NCBI RefSeq assembly: GCF_001729765.1 | Contig: NZ_CP017181.1 | Coordinates: forward strand, 1,178,001-1,242,000 | Source: Enterobacter kobei | GTDB taxonomy: Bacteria; Pseudomonadota; Gammaproteobacteria; Enterobacterales; Enterobacteriaceae | Direction: 5' to 3' | Length of the DNA: 64,000 bases | Shown here: one piece after another, positions 8,823-17,727 of the stretch | Layout of the letters: each line of letters begins with the position of its first letter | How positions within the stretch are numbered: position 1 is the stretch's first letter | Notes under the pieces: model-generated | Told to the model about the DNA's origin: nothing | The model's input: only the letters and a program-made list of their open reading frames with translations | Database searches by the model: none | Position numbers and translations under genes: made by a program

Positions 8823-9021
8823 CGCGGATTTTTGATATATTGTGTATCGGAAATAAAATGATGGCTATTTAAAACTTAATGGAGTGTGGAAGAGTCTGTC
8901 AATATCATATTTTTAATATTTAAACGGATTGCATGCCTAACGTTTATTTCTTATATGTAAGCGAGAATAGTATAAAAAGAAATGGGGTGACGCTGGAGGC
9001 CCTGCGAACAAGGCCTAAGGA

Positions 9022-9669
9022 TTAGATTTTGCCACTATAAAGCACCGGCCCTGTTGGCAAGCCAGTGGGTGATCCGCCCTCTGGTTCAAGGCTTATCGCT
9101 ATCGTGGCGCCAGGAGGAAGCGTTGTGTTCCTGAGGGTCACCTTCGTCGGTATGCTGCTATGCAGCAATCCCAGCGAGACAGGGTTCTGTCCGGTCGGAA
9201 TCAGCCAAAGCTGCAGGCTGTGCTGCGCCGGGACGGCGGCAGGTCCGAGAGGAGCAATACTCAGCTGCTGACGGCGGCTGTCCGCACTCACGACCCACTG
9301 CCCGTGCTGTTGGGCATCGTTGAGCACCATCAGCGGTGCGAGCGTCGGCGCGCGGGTGGAATACCACGTCACGACGCTAAAGGCGGCAAGACCGGCTGCC
9401 ACCATCCAGCCGAGGTAAGGTCGATGGTTGCGCAACGGCTGTTTAGACGGCAGTTCGAGGGCAATTTTTTTCCACACCGACTCAGGGGGAGGAATGGGGA
9501 CAAGATGGCTATCGAGCGTGCTGAGCATTTCCTGCCAGTACGCTACGCGGGCGGCCAGAGCGGGCTCATTGGCAAGCCTTTTCTGGAACTGAAGCCGCGC
9601 GCCTCCCCGCAGGGTGCCGAGGGCATATTCTGCTGCCAGCATGTCGTCGCGTTTTTCTGCGTTATTCAT
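9022..9669 (-). CDS. Anti-sigma factor, RskA-like (anti-sigma-K type)
   Basis: A 215-aa protein with a cytoplasmic N-terminal anti-sigma domain (DDMLAAEYALGTLRGGAR), one membrane helix around residues 90-110 (YLGWMVAAGLAAFSVVTWY) and a periplasmic C-terminal domain with the RskA-type LQLWLIPTGQNPVSLGLL segment. The ATG at 9669 overlaps the sigma-factor stop (ATGA), so the two are translationally coupled, as expected for a sigma/anti-sigma pair. It should hold the sigma factor at the membrane until a periplasmic signal triggers release, which is family knowledge. Confidence 0.82.
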   Translation of the reverse strand: MNNAEKRDDMLAAEYALGTLRGGARLQFQKRLANEPALAARVAYWQEMLSTLDSHLVPIPPPESVWKKIALELPSKQPLRNHRPYLGWMVAAGLAAFSVVTWYSTRAPTLAPLMVLNDAQQHGQWVVSADSRRQQLSIAPLGPAAVPAQHSLQLWLIPTGQNPVSLGLLHSSIPTKVTLRNTTLPPGATIAISLEPEGGSPTGLPTGPVLYSGKI

Positions 9670-10220
9670 AGCCCCACACACTCCCGGAGATGATCCATTG
9701 CGCGACGTATCCAGCTTTTCACTGAGCCTACAGGCTGCTGGAGCCAGTCGGCAATATCGCTGTGAGACATCCCTTGATAGTAGGCGAGCGTAATGCTCTG
9801 GCGCTGCTCGCTACTCAAATGTTCGAGACAATGCCTGAGCCGTTCTGCCTGCACATCGTCGTGCCAGTTGTTCTGCTCGTCATTCTCGCTCGGCAGAAGC
9901 GCGTCGGTATACGGCGTCTCGCGGTCGGCTGCCCGGGTTTGCCCGCAACGCAGCCAGTCAATACAGCGGTTGCGAACAATATGCGTAAGCCAGGTCATCG
10001 GGGAACTGAGGGCGGCGTTATAGGTTTCGGCTTTACTCCAGACCGTGAGAAAACAGTCGTGAAGGATCTCTTCTGCCCATGCCCGGTCACGCAACATACG
10101 CAGCGCGACGGCAAACAGATGCGGCGAGGTGAGTCGGTAGAGTTGTTCAAATGCACGGCGATCGCCTTTCGCGACCGCCTGCATTAATTTCTGCTGCTGT
10201 TCAGCCAGCGCGTTATCCAT
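9666..10220 (-). CDS. ECF-family RNA polymerase sigma factor (SigK-like)
   Basis: A 184-aa ECF sigma factor. Region 2 spans FEQLYRLTSPHLFAVALRML and AEEILHDCFLTVWSKA, with MTWLTHIVRNRCIDWLR (2.3-2.4). Region 4 is LSSEQRQSITLAYYQG followed by the HTH MSHSDIADWLQQPVGSVKSWIRR. The start ATG at 10220 is preceded by CGGGAA. It lies 43 bp downstream of a fasciclin-domain gene and overlaps the anti-sigma gene by 4 bp. It probably directs its own operon. Confidence 0.88.
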   Translation of the reverse strand: MDNALAEQQQKLMQAVAKGDRRAFEQLYRLTSPHLFAVALRMLRDRAWAEEILHDCFLTVWSKAETYNAALSSPMTWLTHIVRNRCIDWLRCGQTRAADRETPYTDALLPSENDEQNNWHDDVQAERLRHCLEHLSSEQRQSITLAYYQGMSHSDIADWLQQPVGSVKSWIRRAMDHLRECVGL

Positions 10221-10263
10221 GTTTTTCCCGAAAGGCAACGGCACACTTCCGAAGTATAGACAA

Positions 10264-10827
10264 CTACTTAGGCATCAGAACGGTATCAATGACATCGATA
10301 ACGCCATTTTTTTGATGAACGTCGTAGGTGCTGATGTTTGCCACATTGCCCTGACCATCCTTAAGCTGAATATTGTGCAGGCCGTTGCTCATGATCCACA
10401 GCGGCTGACCGTTAACGGTCTTCAGCTCCGCGCGACCACCACCCTGTTTAATTTTCTGCTCCAGCGCTTTCATATCGTAATTACCGGCAACCACGTGATA
10501 GGTCAGGATGCTGGTTAGCAGTGCTTTGTTTTCGGGTTTGACCAGGTTATCGACCGTACCGGCGGGTAATTTCGCAAACGCCGCATTGGTCGGCGCAAAC
10601 ACGGTGAACGGTCCTTTGCTCTGTAGCGTATCCACCAGTCCGGCAGCTTTGACAGCGGCCACCAGAGTCGTGTGATCTTTCGAGTTCACGGCGTTTTCAA
10701 CAATATTTTTGCTCGGGAACATTGCCGCTCCGCCCACCATCACGGTGTCAGACGTCATGGCTGCTAATGCGCCTGCACAGAAGAGTAAAGCGCTGGTTAC
10801 GAATGCAACATGGGTTAGCTTTTTCAT
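10264..10827 (-). CDS. Secreted fasciclin (FAS1) domain protein
   Basis: A 187-aa exported protein with a signal peptide (MKKLTHVAFVTSALLFCAGALA) and one FAS1 domain. FAS1 H1 motif is FTVFAPTNAAFAKLP, then LTSILTYHVVAGNY and a terminal GVIDVIDTVLMP (H2). Three ATGs in a row (10833, 10830, 10827) follow GAGGA; the third has the best spacing. It is first in the operon with the sigma and anti-sigma genes. FAS1 proteins act in adhesion or cell-surface contacts in other organisms; the role here is unknown. Confidence 0.85.
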   Translation of the reverse strand: MKKLTHVAFVTSALLFCAGALAAMTSDTVMVGGAAMFPSKNIVENAVNSKDHTTLVAAVKAAGLVDTLQSKGPFTVFAPTNAAFAKLPAGTVDNLVKPENKALLTSILTYHVVAGNYDMKALEQKIKQGGGRAELKTVNGQPLWIMSNGLHNIQLKDGQGNVANISTYDVHQKNGVIDVIDTVLMPK

Positions 10828-10872
10828 CATCATTCCTCGGATTGGGGAGCAAAGGGGTTGCTCACATACCCA

Positions 10873-10901
10873 TATACGAAGGCAGGGTGGAAACTGGATG
10901 C
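10873..10901 (-). promoter_or_regulatory. Candidate ECF-type promoter of the fasciclin-sigma operon
   Basis: On the minus strand, GCATCC (10896-10901) and CGTATA (10873-10878) are separated by 17 bp, about 45 bp upstream of the fasciclin start. The hexamers resemble the mycobacterial SigK consensus (CCATCC, 16-17 bp, CCGAAT) only in part. This is pattern matching without transcription evidence. Confidence 0.3.
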
Positions 10902-10935
10902 AGGGAAATGAAAATAAATTTAGGAGACGTTTATT

Positions 10936-10970
10936 CCCTCTCCCCTGTGGGGAGAGGGTAAGGGTGAGGG
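10936..10970. repeat. CCCTCTCCC hairpin repeat, copy 1
   Basis: Palindrome CCCTCTCCCC-TGT-GGGGAGAGGG followed by AGGGTGAGGG, between the betA stop and the fasciclin gene. The same unit recurs at 23210, 52015 and 54909, always close to gene ends. It can fold as a strong hairpin and may serve as a terminator or mRNA-end structure. Confidence 0.8.
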
Positions 10971-10977
10971 GGCACCC

Positions 10978-12642
10978 TCAGCGGCGAACCGGCGCCCCGT
11001 TCGCGACATAATACGCGGCCGTGCTCTTCGCCAGCGGTTCGTGCCCGCGAATGGCGTCTGCAATCTTCTCGCCAATCATGATGGTGGTGGCGTTCAGGTT
11101 ACCGGTGATGATCTGCGGCATGATCGACGCATCCACCACGCGCAGCCCTTCCAGCCCGTGAACGCGGCCTTCGCCGTCGACAACTGCCATCTCGTCATAG
11201 CCCATCTTACAGGTACCGCACGGGTGGAAGGCGGTTTCGGCGTGGTTGCGCACGAACTCGTCCAGCTGTTCGTCAGTCTGGCACTCCACGCCCGGGCTGA
11301 TCTCGCGACCGCGGTACTTGTCCAGCGCAGGCTGGTGCATGATCTCGCGGGTGATACGGATCGCGTCGCGGAACTCCTGCCAGTCCTGCTCGTGGGACAT
11401 ATAGTTGAACAGGATCGCCGGATGCTGATGCGGATCGCGCGACTTGATGCGCACGTGGCCGCGGCTCGGCGAGCGCATGGAGCCGACGTGGCACTGGAAG
11501 CCGTGCTCTTTTACCGCATTCGAACCGTTGTAGTTAATCGCCACCGGCAGGAAGTGGTACTGAATGTTCGGCCACGCGAACTCCTCGCGGCTGCGAATAA
11601 ACCCGCCCGCTTCGAAGTGGTTGCTCGCGCCCACGCCGGTGCCGCCAAACAGCCACTCGGCGCCAATCTTCGGCTGGTTCCACCACTGCAGGGCTGGGTA
11701 GAGGGAGACCGGCTCTTTGCATTCGTACTGGAGGTACATCTCCAGGTGATCCTGCAGGTTTTCGCCCACGCCGGGCAGGTCGTGCACCAGCGGGATATCG
11801 AACTGCTTCAGCAGCTCCGCGCTGCCCACGCCGGAACGCTGGAGGATCTGCGGAGAGGCAATGGCGCCTGCGCTCAGCAGCACCTCTTTGTTCGCCGTCG
11901 CTTTCGACGGAATCGTGCTTTCGCCCTCCAGCCACTCGACGCCCACCGCGCGCTTGCCTTCAAAGAGGATGCGGTCGGTCATGGCGTGGGTACGGATGGT
12001 CAGGTTCGGGCGTTGCTTTGCCTGGTCCAGATAGCCGCGCGCGGTGCTGGCGCGTCGGCCCTTCGGCGTGACCGTGCGGTCCATCGGGCCGAAGCCTTCC
12101 TGCTGATAGCCGTTGAGATCGTCCGTGCGCGGGTAGCCCGCCTGCACGCCCGCTTCCACCATCGCTTCAAACAGCGGGTTCACGCCCGGTTTGGAGGTGG
12201 TAACGCTCACCGGACCGTCACCGCCGTGGTAGTCGTTCGGGCCCACGTCGCGCGTCTCTGCCTTGCGGTAGTACGGCAGGCAGTTGAGATAGCTCCAGTG
12301 CTCCAGACCCGGCTCTTTCGCCCAGTGGTCGAGATCCATCGCGTTACCGCGGATGTAGCACATGCCGTTGATCAGCGACGAACCGCCCAGCCCTTTACCG
12401 CGCCCGCACTCCATGCGGCGGTTGTTCATAAACGGCTCTGGCTCGGTTTCATACGCCCAGTTGTAGCGCTTGCCCTGCAGCGGGAACGCCAGCGCGGCAG
12501 GCATCTGGGTGCGGAAGTCAAAGCGGTAATCCGGTCCGCCCGCCTCAAGCAGCAGCACGGTGGTATTCGGATCTTCAGTCAGTCGTGTTGCCAGTACGTT
12601 GCCGGCAGAGCCGGCGCCGATAATGATGTAGTCAAATTGCAA
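10978..12642 (-). CDS. betA: Choline dehydrogenase
   Basis: A 554-aa FAD-dependent GMC oxidoreductase (E. coli BetA 556 aa) that oxidises choline to betaine aldehyde at the membrane. It has the FAD-binding motif [14 protein letters not shown] at the N-terminus, GMC signatures [15 protein letters not shown] and [13 protein letters not shown], and the active-site His in [10 protein letters not shown] near the C-terminus. The start is a TTG at 12642 with GGGAGG upstream, giving LQFDYIII exactly where E. coli BetA begins. It is third in the betI-betB-betA operon for osmoprotectant synthesis. Confidence 0.96.
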   Translation of the reverse strand: MQFDYIIIGAGSAGNVLATRLTEDPNTTVLLLEAGGPDYRFDFRTQMPAALAFPLQGKRYNWAYETEPEPFMNNRRMECGRGKGLGGSSLINGMCYIRGNAMDLDHWAKEPGLEHWSYLNCLPYYRKAETRDVGPNDYHGGDGPVSVTTSKPGVNPLFEAMVEAGVQAGYPRTDDLNGYQQEGFGPMDRTVTPKGRRASTARGYLDQAKQRPNLTIRTHAMTDRILFEGKRAVGVEWLEGESTIPSKATANKEVLLSAGAIASPQILQRSGVGSAELLKQFDIPLVHDLPGVGENLQDHLEMYLQYECKEPVSLYPALQWWNQPKIGAEWLFGGTGVGASNHFEAGGFIRSREEFAWPNIQYHFLPVAINYNGSNAVKEHGFQCHVGSMRSPSRGHVRIKSRDPHQHPAILFNYMSHEQDWQEFRDAIRITREIMHQPALDKYRGREISPGVECQTDEQLDEFVRNHAETAFHPCGTCKMGYDEMAVVDGEGRVHGLEGLRVVDASIMPQIITGNLNATTIMIGEKIADAIRGHEPLAKSTAAYYVANGAPVRR

Positions 12643-12655
12643 ATAAACCTCCCGG

Positions 12656-14128
12656 TTAAAATATGGACTGGAATTTACCCATCTCAACCTGGATGGACTT
12701 CACCTGGGTGTAGCTCTGCAGCGTCATAACGCCGTTCTCGCGGCCAATGCCGGAGTGTTTATAACCGCCCACCGGCATCTCTGCGGCGGATTCACCCCAG
12801 GTGTTGATCCAGCAGATGCCCGCTTCGAGCTGATGAATCGCGCCGTGGGCGCGGTTCAGATCGGCAGTGACGATACCCGCCGCCAGTCCGTAGTCGGTAT
12901 CGTTGGCGCGGCGAATCGCTTCTTCATCGGTTTCATAGGTGAGGATGGACATCACCGGGCCGAAGATCTCTTCGCGCACGATGGTCATCTCGTCGGTGCA
13001 GTCGGTGAACACGGTCGGGGCCACCCACGCGCCGTTATCAAACCCTTCGCCCTTCAGCACGTCGCCGCCGCACAGCACGCGCGCGCCTTCTTCTTTACCT
13101 TTGGCGATGTAGCGCAGCACGCTGTCGCGGTGCGGGAAGCTGACCATCGGGCCAAAGTTGGTTTTCACATCGAACAGATCGCCCGCGCGGATGCGGCCCA
13201 CGCGCTCAACGATTTTCTGCTCAAACGCGGCCTTAAATTTCGCGGGCACGAACACGCGGGTGCCGTTGGTGCAGACCTGACCGGAGCTGAAGAAGTTGGC
13301 CATCATGGCGATGTCTGCCGCCAGATCCAGATCCGCATCGTCGAAAACAATCAGCGGCGATTTGCCGCCCAGCTCCATCGTCACCTCTTTTAGGGACGAG
13401 GCCGCCGAGTTGGCCATCACCTTTTTGCCGCTGGCAACGCCGCCGGTAAAGGAGACCTTCGCGATGCCCGGATGCTCGGTCAGGTACTGGCCGGTCTCCG
13501 CGCCTACGCCTGGCAGGACGTTAAACACGCCGTCCGGCAGACCCGCTTCGGTATAGATTTCGGCAAGCTTGAGGGCGGTGAGCGGCGTCACTTCGCTCGG
13601 CTTGAAGATCATCGCGTTGCCCGCCGCCAGCGCCGGGGCCGATTTCCACAGGGCGATCTGGATCGGGTAGTTCCACGCGCCGATGCCCGCCACCACGCCC
13701 AGTGGCTCGCGGCGGGTGTAGACGAATGAGGTTTCGCGCAGCGGGATCTGGCTGCCTTCCAGCGCCGGGATCAGCCCTGCGTAATACTCCAGCACGTCCG
13801 CGCCGGTGACGATGTCCACTGTCGAGGTTTCGGAATACGCTTTACCGGTATCGAGGGTTTCCAGCTTCGCCAGCGCGTCGTTACGCTCGCGCAGGATATC
13901 CACGGCGCGACGCAGGATGCGTGAGCGCTCCATGGCGGTCATCGCCGCCCAGATTTTTTGCCCGCGTGTTGCGCTTTCCACGGCGCGGTCGACGTCTTCA
14001 CGCCCGGCGGCCTGAACGCTCGCCAGGACTTCACCGTTGGCCGGGTTGATGGTCTCGAAGGTGCGACCGCTGGTGGCGGGTGTATAACCACCATTGATAT
14101 AAAGCTGCTGTTCTGCCATTCGGGACAT
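12656..14128 (-). CDS. betB: Betaine-aldehyde dehydrogenase
   Basis: A 490-aa NAD(P)-dependent aldehyde dehydrogenase, the same length as E. coli BetB. It converts betaine aldehyde to glycine betaine in the cytoplasm. It has the cofactor motif [12 protein letters not shown], the catalytic Glu in [18 protein letters not shown] and the catalytic Cys in [16 protein letters not shown]. The start [11 protein letters not shown] matches E. coli. It lies 13 bp both after betI and before betA, a tight operon. Confidence 0.97.
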   Translation of the reverse strand: MSRMAEQQLYINGGYTPATSGRTFETINPANGEVLASVQAAGREDVDRAVESATRGQKIWAAMTAMERSRILRRAVDILRERNDALAKLETLDTGKAYSETSTVDIVTGADVLEYYAGLIPALEGSQIPLRETSFVYTRREPLGVVAGIGAWNYPIQIALWKSAPALAAGNAMIFKPSEVTPLTALKLAEIYTEAGLPDGVFNVLPGVGAETGQYLTEHPGIAKVSFTGGVASGKKVMANSAASSLKEVTMELGGKSPLIVFDDADLDLAADIAMMANFFSSGQVCTNGTRVFVPAKFKAAFEQKIVERVGRIRAGDLFDVKTNFGPMVSFPHRDSVLRYIAKGKEEGARVLCGGDVLKGEGFDNGAWVAPTVFTDCTDEMTIVREEIFGPVMSILTYETDEEAIRRANDTDYGLAAGIVTADLNRAHGAIHQLEAGICWINTWGESAAEMPVGGYKHSGIGRENGVMTLQSYTQVKSIQVEMGKFQSIF

Positions 14129-14141
14129 ACTTTCTCCTCGG

Positions 14142-14729
14142 TTATTCGGTCGGTAAATGCTGGCTGATAAAGTGGCTGGTGAGCGACTGGGCCAGCGTTT
14201 TATCCAGCGGTTTGCCGCTCAGTGCGGCACGCAGCCAAAGCCCGTCGATCAGTGCCGCCAGCCCGTAGCCCGCTTCCTGCGCCTGCTCGCGCGGCAGTTC
14301 GCGGCGGAACTCGTACACCAGGTTCGACAGCAGGCGGCGGCTGCTGACCTGCTGCAGACGGTAGAGCATCGGCTGGTGCATGCTGCTCGCCCAGAAGGCC
14401 AGCCAGGCTTTCATTGCCGCGCTGCTGATCTGGGTTTCATCAAAATTGCCGCCGACAATCGCCTGTAATCGCTGCTCCGCGCTGCCGTCCGGCAGGGCGT
14501 GCAAGCGGCTTAATACCGCATCGCGCAACTGCCCGGTGATGTCGCGCATGGTCGCTTCCAGCAGACCGTTTTTGTCTTTGAAATAGTGACTGATGATCCC
14601 CGTGGAAACGCCCGCCCGGCGGGCGATCTGCGCGATGGTTGCGTCGTGCATTCCCACTTCATTTATTGCTTCCAGCGTGGCGTTAATAAGCTGCCTGCGC
14701 CGGATCGGCTGCATCCCCACTTTGGGCAT
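14142..14729 (-). CDS. betI: Choline-responsive transcriptional repressor (TetR family)
   Basis: 195 aa, equal in length to E. coli BetI. The N-terminal [23 protein letters not shown] is followed by the TetR_C BetI-type ligand domain ([24 protein letters not shown]). I chose the ATG at 14729 ([13 protein letters not shown]), matching the E. coli N-terminus, over one six codons upstream. It represses betIBA and betT in the absence of choline. Its operator candidate lies 50 bp upstream, between it and betT. Confidence 0.95.
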   Translation of the reverse strand: MPKVGMQPIRRRQLINATLEAINEVGMHDATIAQIARRAGVSTGIISHYFKDKNGLLEATMRDITGQLRDAVLSRLHALPDGSAEQRLQAIVGGNFDETQISSAAMKAWLAFWASSMHQPMLYRLQQVSSRRLLSNLVYEFRRELPREQAQEAGYGLAALIDGLWLRAALSGKPLDKTLAQSLTSHFISQHLPTE

Positions 14730-14778
14730 TGTTGCCACTCCATTCATCAGCGTTGGTAATACATTAAAGCGTTTTTTG

Positions 14779-14792
14779 ATTGGACGTTCAAT
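14779..14792. promoter_or_regulatory. Candidate BetI operator in the betI-betT divergent promoter region
   Basis: ATTGGACGTTCAAT is an imperfect palindrome (ATTG-RACGTY-CAAT) centred in the intergenic region between divergent betI and betT. Known enterobacterial BetI sites lie in this interval and include an ATTGAACG-type half-site. Position and symmetry support the call. Confidence 0.65.
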
Positions 14793-14857
14793 ATAAAATG
14801 TGTCTTAATTGTTGCGGATTTGGATTTTGATAGTTACAAAAACAGTGGGGATACTGG

Positions 14858-16891
14858 ATGACAGACCTTTCACAAGACAGAGAAAAAGACAAAATCAACC
14901 CGGTCGTTTTTTATACTTCCGCCGGGCTGATTTTGTTGTTTTCCCTGACGACAATCTTCTTTCGTGATTTTTCCGCCGAGTGGATTGGGCACACGTTGAA
15001 CTGGGTGTCGAAGACCTTTGGCTGGTACTATCTTCTGGCGGCGACGCTCTATATTGTCTTCGTGGTTTGCATCGCCTGCTCGCGCTTCGGTTCGGTGAAG
15101 CTTGGGCCAGAGCAGTCCAAGCCCGAGTTCAGCCTGCTGAGCTGGGCCGCAATGCTGTTTGCTGCGGGTATCGGCATCGACCTGATGTTCTTCTCCGTGG
15201 CCGAACCGGTCACGCAGTATATGCAGCCGCCGGAAGGGGCAGGGCAGACGATGGAGGCCGCGCGCCAGGCGATGGTCTGGACGCTGTTCCACTACGGCCT
15301 GACAGGCTGGTCGATGTATGCCCTGATGGGGATGGCGCTCGGATACTTTAGCTATCGTTATAATTTGCCCCTCACTATCCGCTCTGCGCTGTACCCGATT
15401 TTTGGCAAAAAAATTAACGGGCCGATTGGTCACACCGTTGATATCGCAGCGGTGATTGGCACCATCTTCGGCATCGCGACCACGCTCGGTATCGGCGTGG
15501 TGCAGCTCAACTACGGGCTAAGCGTGCTGTTTGATATTCCGGATTCAATGGCGGCAAAAGCGGCGCTGATTGCGCTCTCCGTGATTATCGCCACCATCTC
15601 GGTGACCTCCGGCGTGGACAAGGGCATCCGCGTGCTCTCCGAGCTGAACGTCGCGCTGGCGCTGGGCCTGATCCTGTTTGTGCTGTTTATGGGGGACACC
15701 TCGTTCCTGCTCAACGCGCTGGTGCTCAACGTGGGCGACTACGTGAACCGCTTTATGGGGATGACGCTCAATAGCTTCGCCTTCGACCGTCCGGTGGAGT
15801 GGATGAATAACTGGACGCTGTTCTTCTGGGCGTGGTGGGTTGCGTGGTCGCCGTTTGTCGGCCTGTTCCTGGCGCGAATTTCGCGCGGGCGCACCATCCG
15901 CCAGTTTGTGATGGGCACGCTGATTATCCCGTTCACCTTTACCCTGCTGTGGCTGTCGATTTTCGGCAACAGCGCGCTGCACGAGATCATCCACGGCAAT
16001 GCGGGTTTTGCTCAGGAAGCGATGGCGCACCCGGAGCGCGGCTTCTACAGCCTGCTGGCGCAGTACCCGGCGTTCACCTTTAGCGCCTCCGTGGCGACCA
16101 TCACCGGGCTGCTGTTCTACGTCACCTCAGCGGACTCCGGCGCGCTGGTGCTGGGCAACTTCACCTCGAAGCTGAAGGACATCAACAGCGACGCGCCGAA
16201 CTGGCTGCGCATCTTCTGGTCGGTCGCCATCGGTCTTCTGACGCTCGGTATGCTGATGACCAACGGTATTTCGGCGCTGCAGAACACGACGGTGATCATG
16301 GGCCTGCCGTTTAGCTTCGTCATCTTCTTCGTGATGGCTGGGCTGTATAAATCGCTCAAAGTGGAAGACTACCGCCGCGTCAGCGCCAGCCGTGATACCG
16401 CGCCGCGTCCGATGGGCGCGCAGGACAGGCTGAGCTGGAAAAAGCGCTTGTCGCGCCTGATGAACTACCCGGGCACGCGCTACACCAAACAGATGATGGA
16501 GACGGTCTGCTTCCCGGCGATGGAGGAAGTCGCACAGGAGTTGCGCCTGCGGGGTGCCTACGTGGAGCTGAAAAATCTGCCGCCGGATGAAGGCGAAAAT
16601 CTGGGGCACCTGGATCTGCTGGTGCACATGGGCGACGAGCAAAACTTCGTCTACCAGATCTGGCCGCAGCAGTATTCCGTGCCCGGGTTTACCTACCGGG
16701 CGCGCAGCGGGAAGTCGACCTATTACCGGCTGGAGACCTTCCTGCTGGAAGGTAGCCAGGGGAACGACCTGATGGACTACAGCAAGGAGCAGGTGATTAC
16801 GGACATTCTGGACCAGTACGAACGCCACCTGAACTTTATCCATCTGCACAGGGAAGCGCCGGGGAATAGCGTGATGTTCCCGGATGTCTAA
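14858..16891 (+). CDS. betT: High-affinity choline transporter (BCCT family)
   Basis: A 677-aa inner-membrane proton-coupled choline importer, identical in length to E. coli BetT. It has twelve predicted helices, the BCCT glycine-rich segment ATTLGIGVVQLNYGLSVLF, and the aromatic substrate-binding stretch LFFWAWWVAWSPFVGLFLARISRGR. A long hydrophilic C-terminal domain from about residue 505 is thought to sense osmolarity in BetT. It is divergent from betIBA and supplies their substrate. Confidence 0.97.
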   Translation: MTDLSQDREKDKINPVVFYTSAGLILLFSLTTIFFRDFSAEWIGHTLNWVSKTFGWYYLLAATLYIVFVVCIACSRFGSVKLGPEQSKPEFSLLSWAAMLFAAGIGIDLMFFSVAEPVTQYMQPPEGAGQTMEAARQAMVWTLFHYGLTGWSMYALMGMALGYFSYRYNLPLTIRSALYPIFGKKINGPIGHTVDIAAVIGTIFGIATTLGIGVVQLNYGLSVLFDIPDSMAAKAALIALSVIIATISVTSGVDKGIRVLSELNVALALGLILFVLFMGDTSFLLNALVLNVGDYVNRFMGMTLNSFAFDRPVEWMNNWTLFFWAWWVAWSPFVGLFLARISRGRTIRQFVMGTLIIPFTFTLLWLSIFGNSALHEIIHGNAGFAQEAMAHPERGFYSLLAQYPAFTFSASVATITGLLFYVTSADSGALVLGNFTSKLKDINSDAPNWLRIFWSVAIGLLTLGMLMTNGISALQNTTVIMGLPFSFVIFFVMAGLYKSLKVEDYRRVSASRDTAPRPMGAQDRLSWKKRLSRLMNYPGTRYTKQMMETVCFPAMEEVAQELRLRGAYVELKNLPPDEGENLGHLDLLVHMGDEQNFVYQIWPQQYSVPGFTYRARSGKSTYYRLETFLLEGSQGNDLMDYSKEQVITDILDQYERHLNFIHLHREAPGNSVMFPDV

Positions 16892-16913
16892 ACAGATTCT
16901 TAAAACTTCATCA

Positions 16914-16933
16914 TGCTGTATATAAATACAGTC
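16914..16933. promoter_or_regulatory. LexA (SOS) box upstream of the toxin-antitoxin pair
   Basis: TGCTGTATATAAATACAGTC matches the E. coli LexA consensus TACTGTATATATATACAGTA at 17 of 20 positions, including the invariant CTG-N10-CAG. It lies 23 bp after the betT stop and about 95 bp before the toxin start, so the pair is the only obvious target. TATAAA within it could double as a -10 element. Confidence 0.75.
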
Positions 16934-16940
16934 AACTGAC

Positions 16941-16970
16941 GCAATATTACTCATGGAAGAGTAATATTGC
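16941..16970. promoter_or_regulatory. Perfect 12-bp inverted repeat (candidate antitoxin operator or leader hairpin)
   Basis: GCAATATTACTC and GAGTAATATTGC flank a 6-base centre (ATGGAA). No T-run follows, so it is not a simple terminator. Type II antitoxins bind such palindromes upstream of their operons; as RNA it would form a stable leader hairpin downstream of the LexA box. Confidence 0.5.
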
Positions 16971-16974
16971 AGCG

Positions 16975-17011
16975 ACAGCCTGCGCTGATGAGCCAGGCTG
17001 TTGTTGTTTTT
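16975..17011 (+). terminator. Hairpin with T-rich tail ahead of the toxin gene
   Basis: ACAGCCTG (16975-16982) pairs with CAGGCTGT (16994-17001) around an 11-base loop and is followed by TGTTGTTTTT. It could terminate betT. Because it lies after the LexA box it could also attenuate SOS transcription into the toxin gene. Confidence 0.45.
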
Positions 17012-17027
17012 CGGGAAGGAACCATGG

Positions 17028-17420
17028 ATGAGTCACGCGATAGAATTTATCGAAACTTCACTTTTTACCCGCCAGATCAAAAGCATTGCTACGGATGATG
17101 AATTAAAGGATCTCCAAAAGGAACTCATTGCCCGGCCTGATAAAGGTGACCTGATTCAGCATACGGGGGGATTACGTAAAATAAGGCTGGCCGCAGGCTC
17201 AAAAGGAAAGAGAGGGGGAGCCAGAGTGATTTACTTTCTGGCAACGGAAGAGGTGATCTATTTCATCATGGCCTACCTAAAAAGCACCAGGGACAGCCTG
17301 ACTGAGGCAGAGAAAGCTGAACTTAAAAAACTGACTTCTGTTCTGAAAAATACTACTTCCTATGCCATAAGTGGTAGGTGTACTATGTACTCCATTCAGG
17401 CAGGAGGAGGCAGACAATGA
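17028..17420 (+). CDS. RelE/HigB-type toxin (mRNA interferase)
   Basis: A 130-aa toxin of the HigB-2 (RelE-like) group. HTGGLRKIRLAAGSKGKRGGARVIYFL holds the conserved basic residues of the RNase fold, then EEVIYFIMAYLKSTRDSLTEAEKAELKKL. The ATG at 17028 has GGAAGGA 7 bases upstream; an ATG 4 bp earlier is out of frame. The usual family end (ELKKLTSVLK) is followed here by about 22 extra residues running into the antitoxin start, suggesting a lost or shifted stop. Toxin-first order is typical of higBA. The upstream LexA box suggests SOS induction. Confidence 0.82.
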   Translation: MSHAIEFIETSLFTRQIKSIATDDELKDLQKELIARPDKGDLIQHTGGLRKIRLAAGSKGKRGGARVIYFLATEEVIYFIMAYLKSTRDSLTEAEKAELKKLTSVLKNTTSYAISGRCTMYSIQAGGGRQ

Positions 17421-17701
17421 GTATATTCGATGAATTAAAATCTTCGCTTGAAGAAGCCGTTGAGATCCATAGCGGAAGGAAGGCAGCTTCCAGAGTAACC
17501 CGCTATGAAGTTGCAGATGTTCGCGCAATCAGAGAACAGCTCAATATCACCCAAAGCGAAATGGCGAAGGCGCTTGGCACGAGCGTTGACACGATAAAAA
17601 GCTGGGAGTCTAAACGTCGCAACCCAACCGGACTGGCGGCGAAGGTACTGAATGTGATTCGGGAGAACCCTGCATTTTATAGGGCCCTTGCCGGGCATTA
17701 G
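17417..17701 (+). CDS. HigA-type antitoxin, XRE/Cro helix-turn-helix
   Basis: A 94-aa DNA-binding antitoxin. The HTH lies at about residues 45-70 (LNITQSEMAKALGTSVDTIKSWESKRRNPTG), with an N-terminal toxin-binding region. The ATG at 17417 overlaps the toxin TGA (ATGA), and AGGAGG lies about 9 bases upstream, supporting coupled translation. It should neutralise the toxin and repress the operon. Confidence 0.85.
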   Translation: MSIFDELKSSLEEAVEIHSGRKAASRVTRYEVADVRAIREQLNITQSEMAKALGTSVDTIKSWESKRRNPTGLAAKVLNVIRENPAFYRALAGH

Positions 17702-17727
17702 GTAGCCCTCTTGCCGGTTGGCGCTGC

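Noticed and set aside
8999..9021. Short inverted repeat AGGCC..GGCCT after the anti-sigma gene as a terminator
   Set aside because: Only five paired bases and no T-run on the minus strand.
11041..12729. 562-aa open frame opposite betA
   Set aside because: High-GC shadow of betA on the other strand with no domain likeness or ribosome site.
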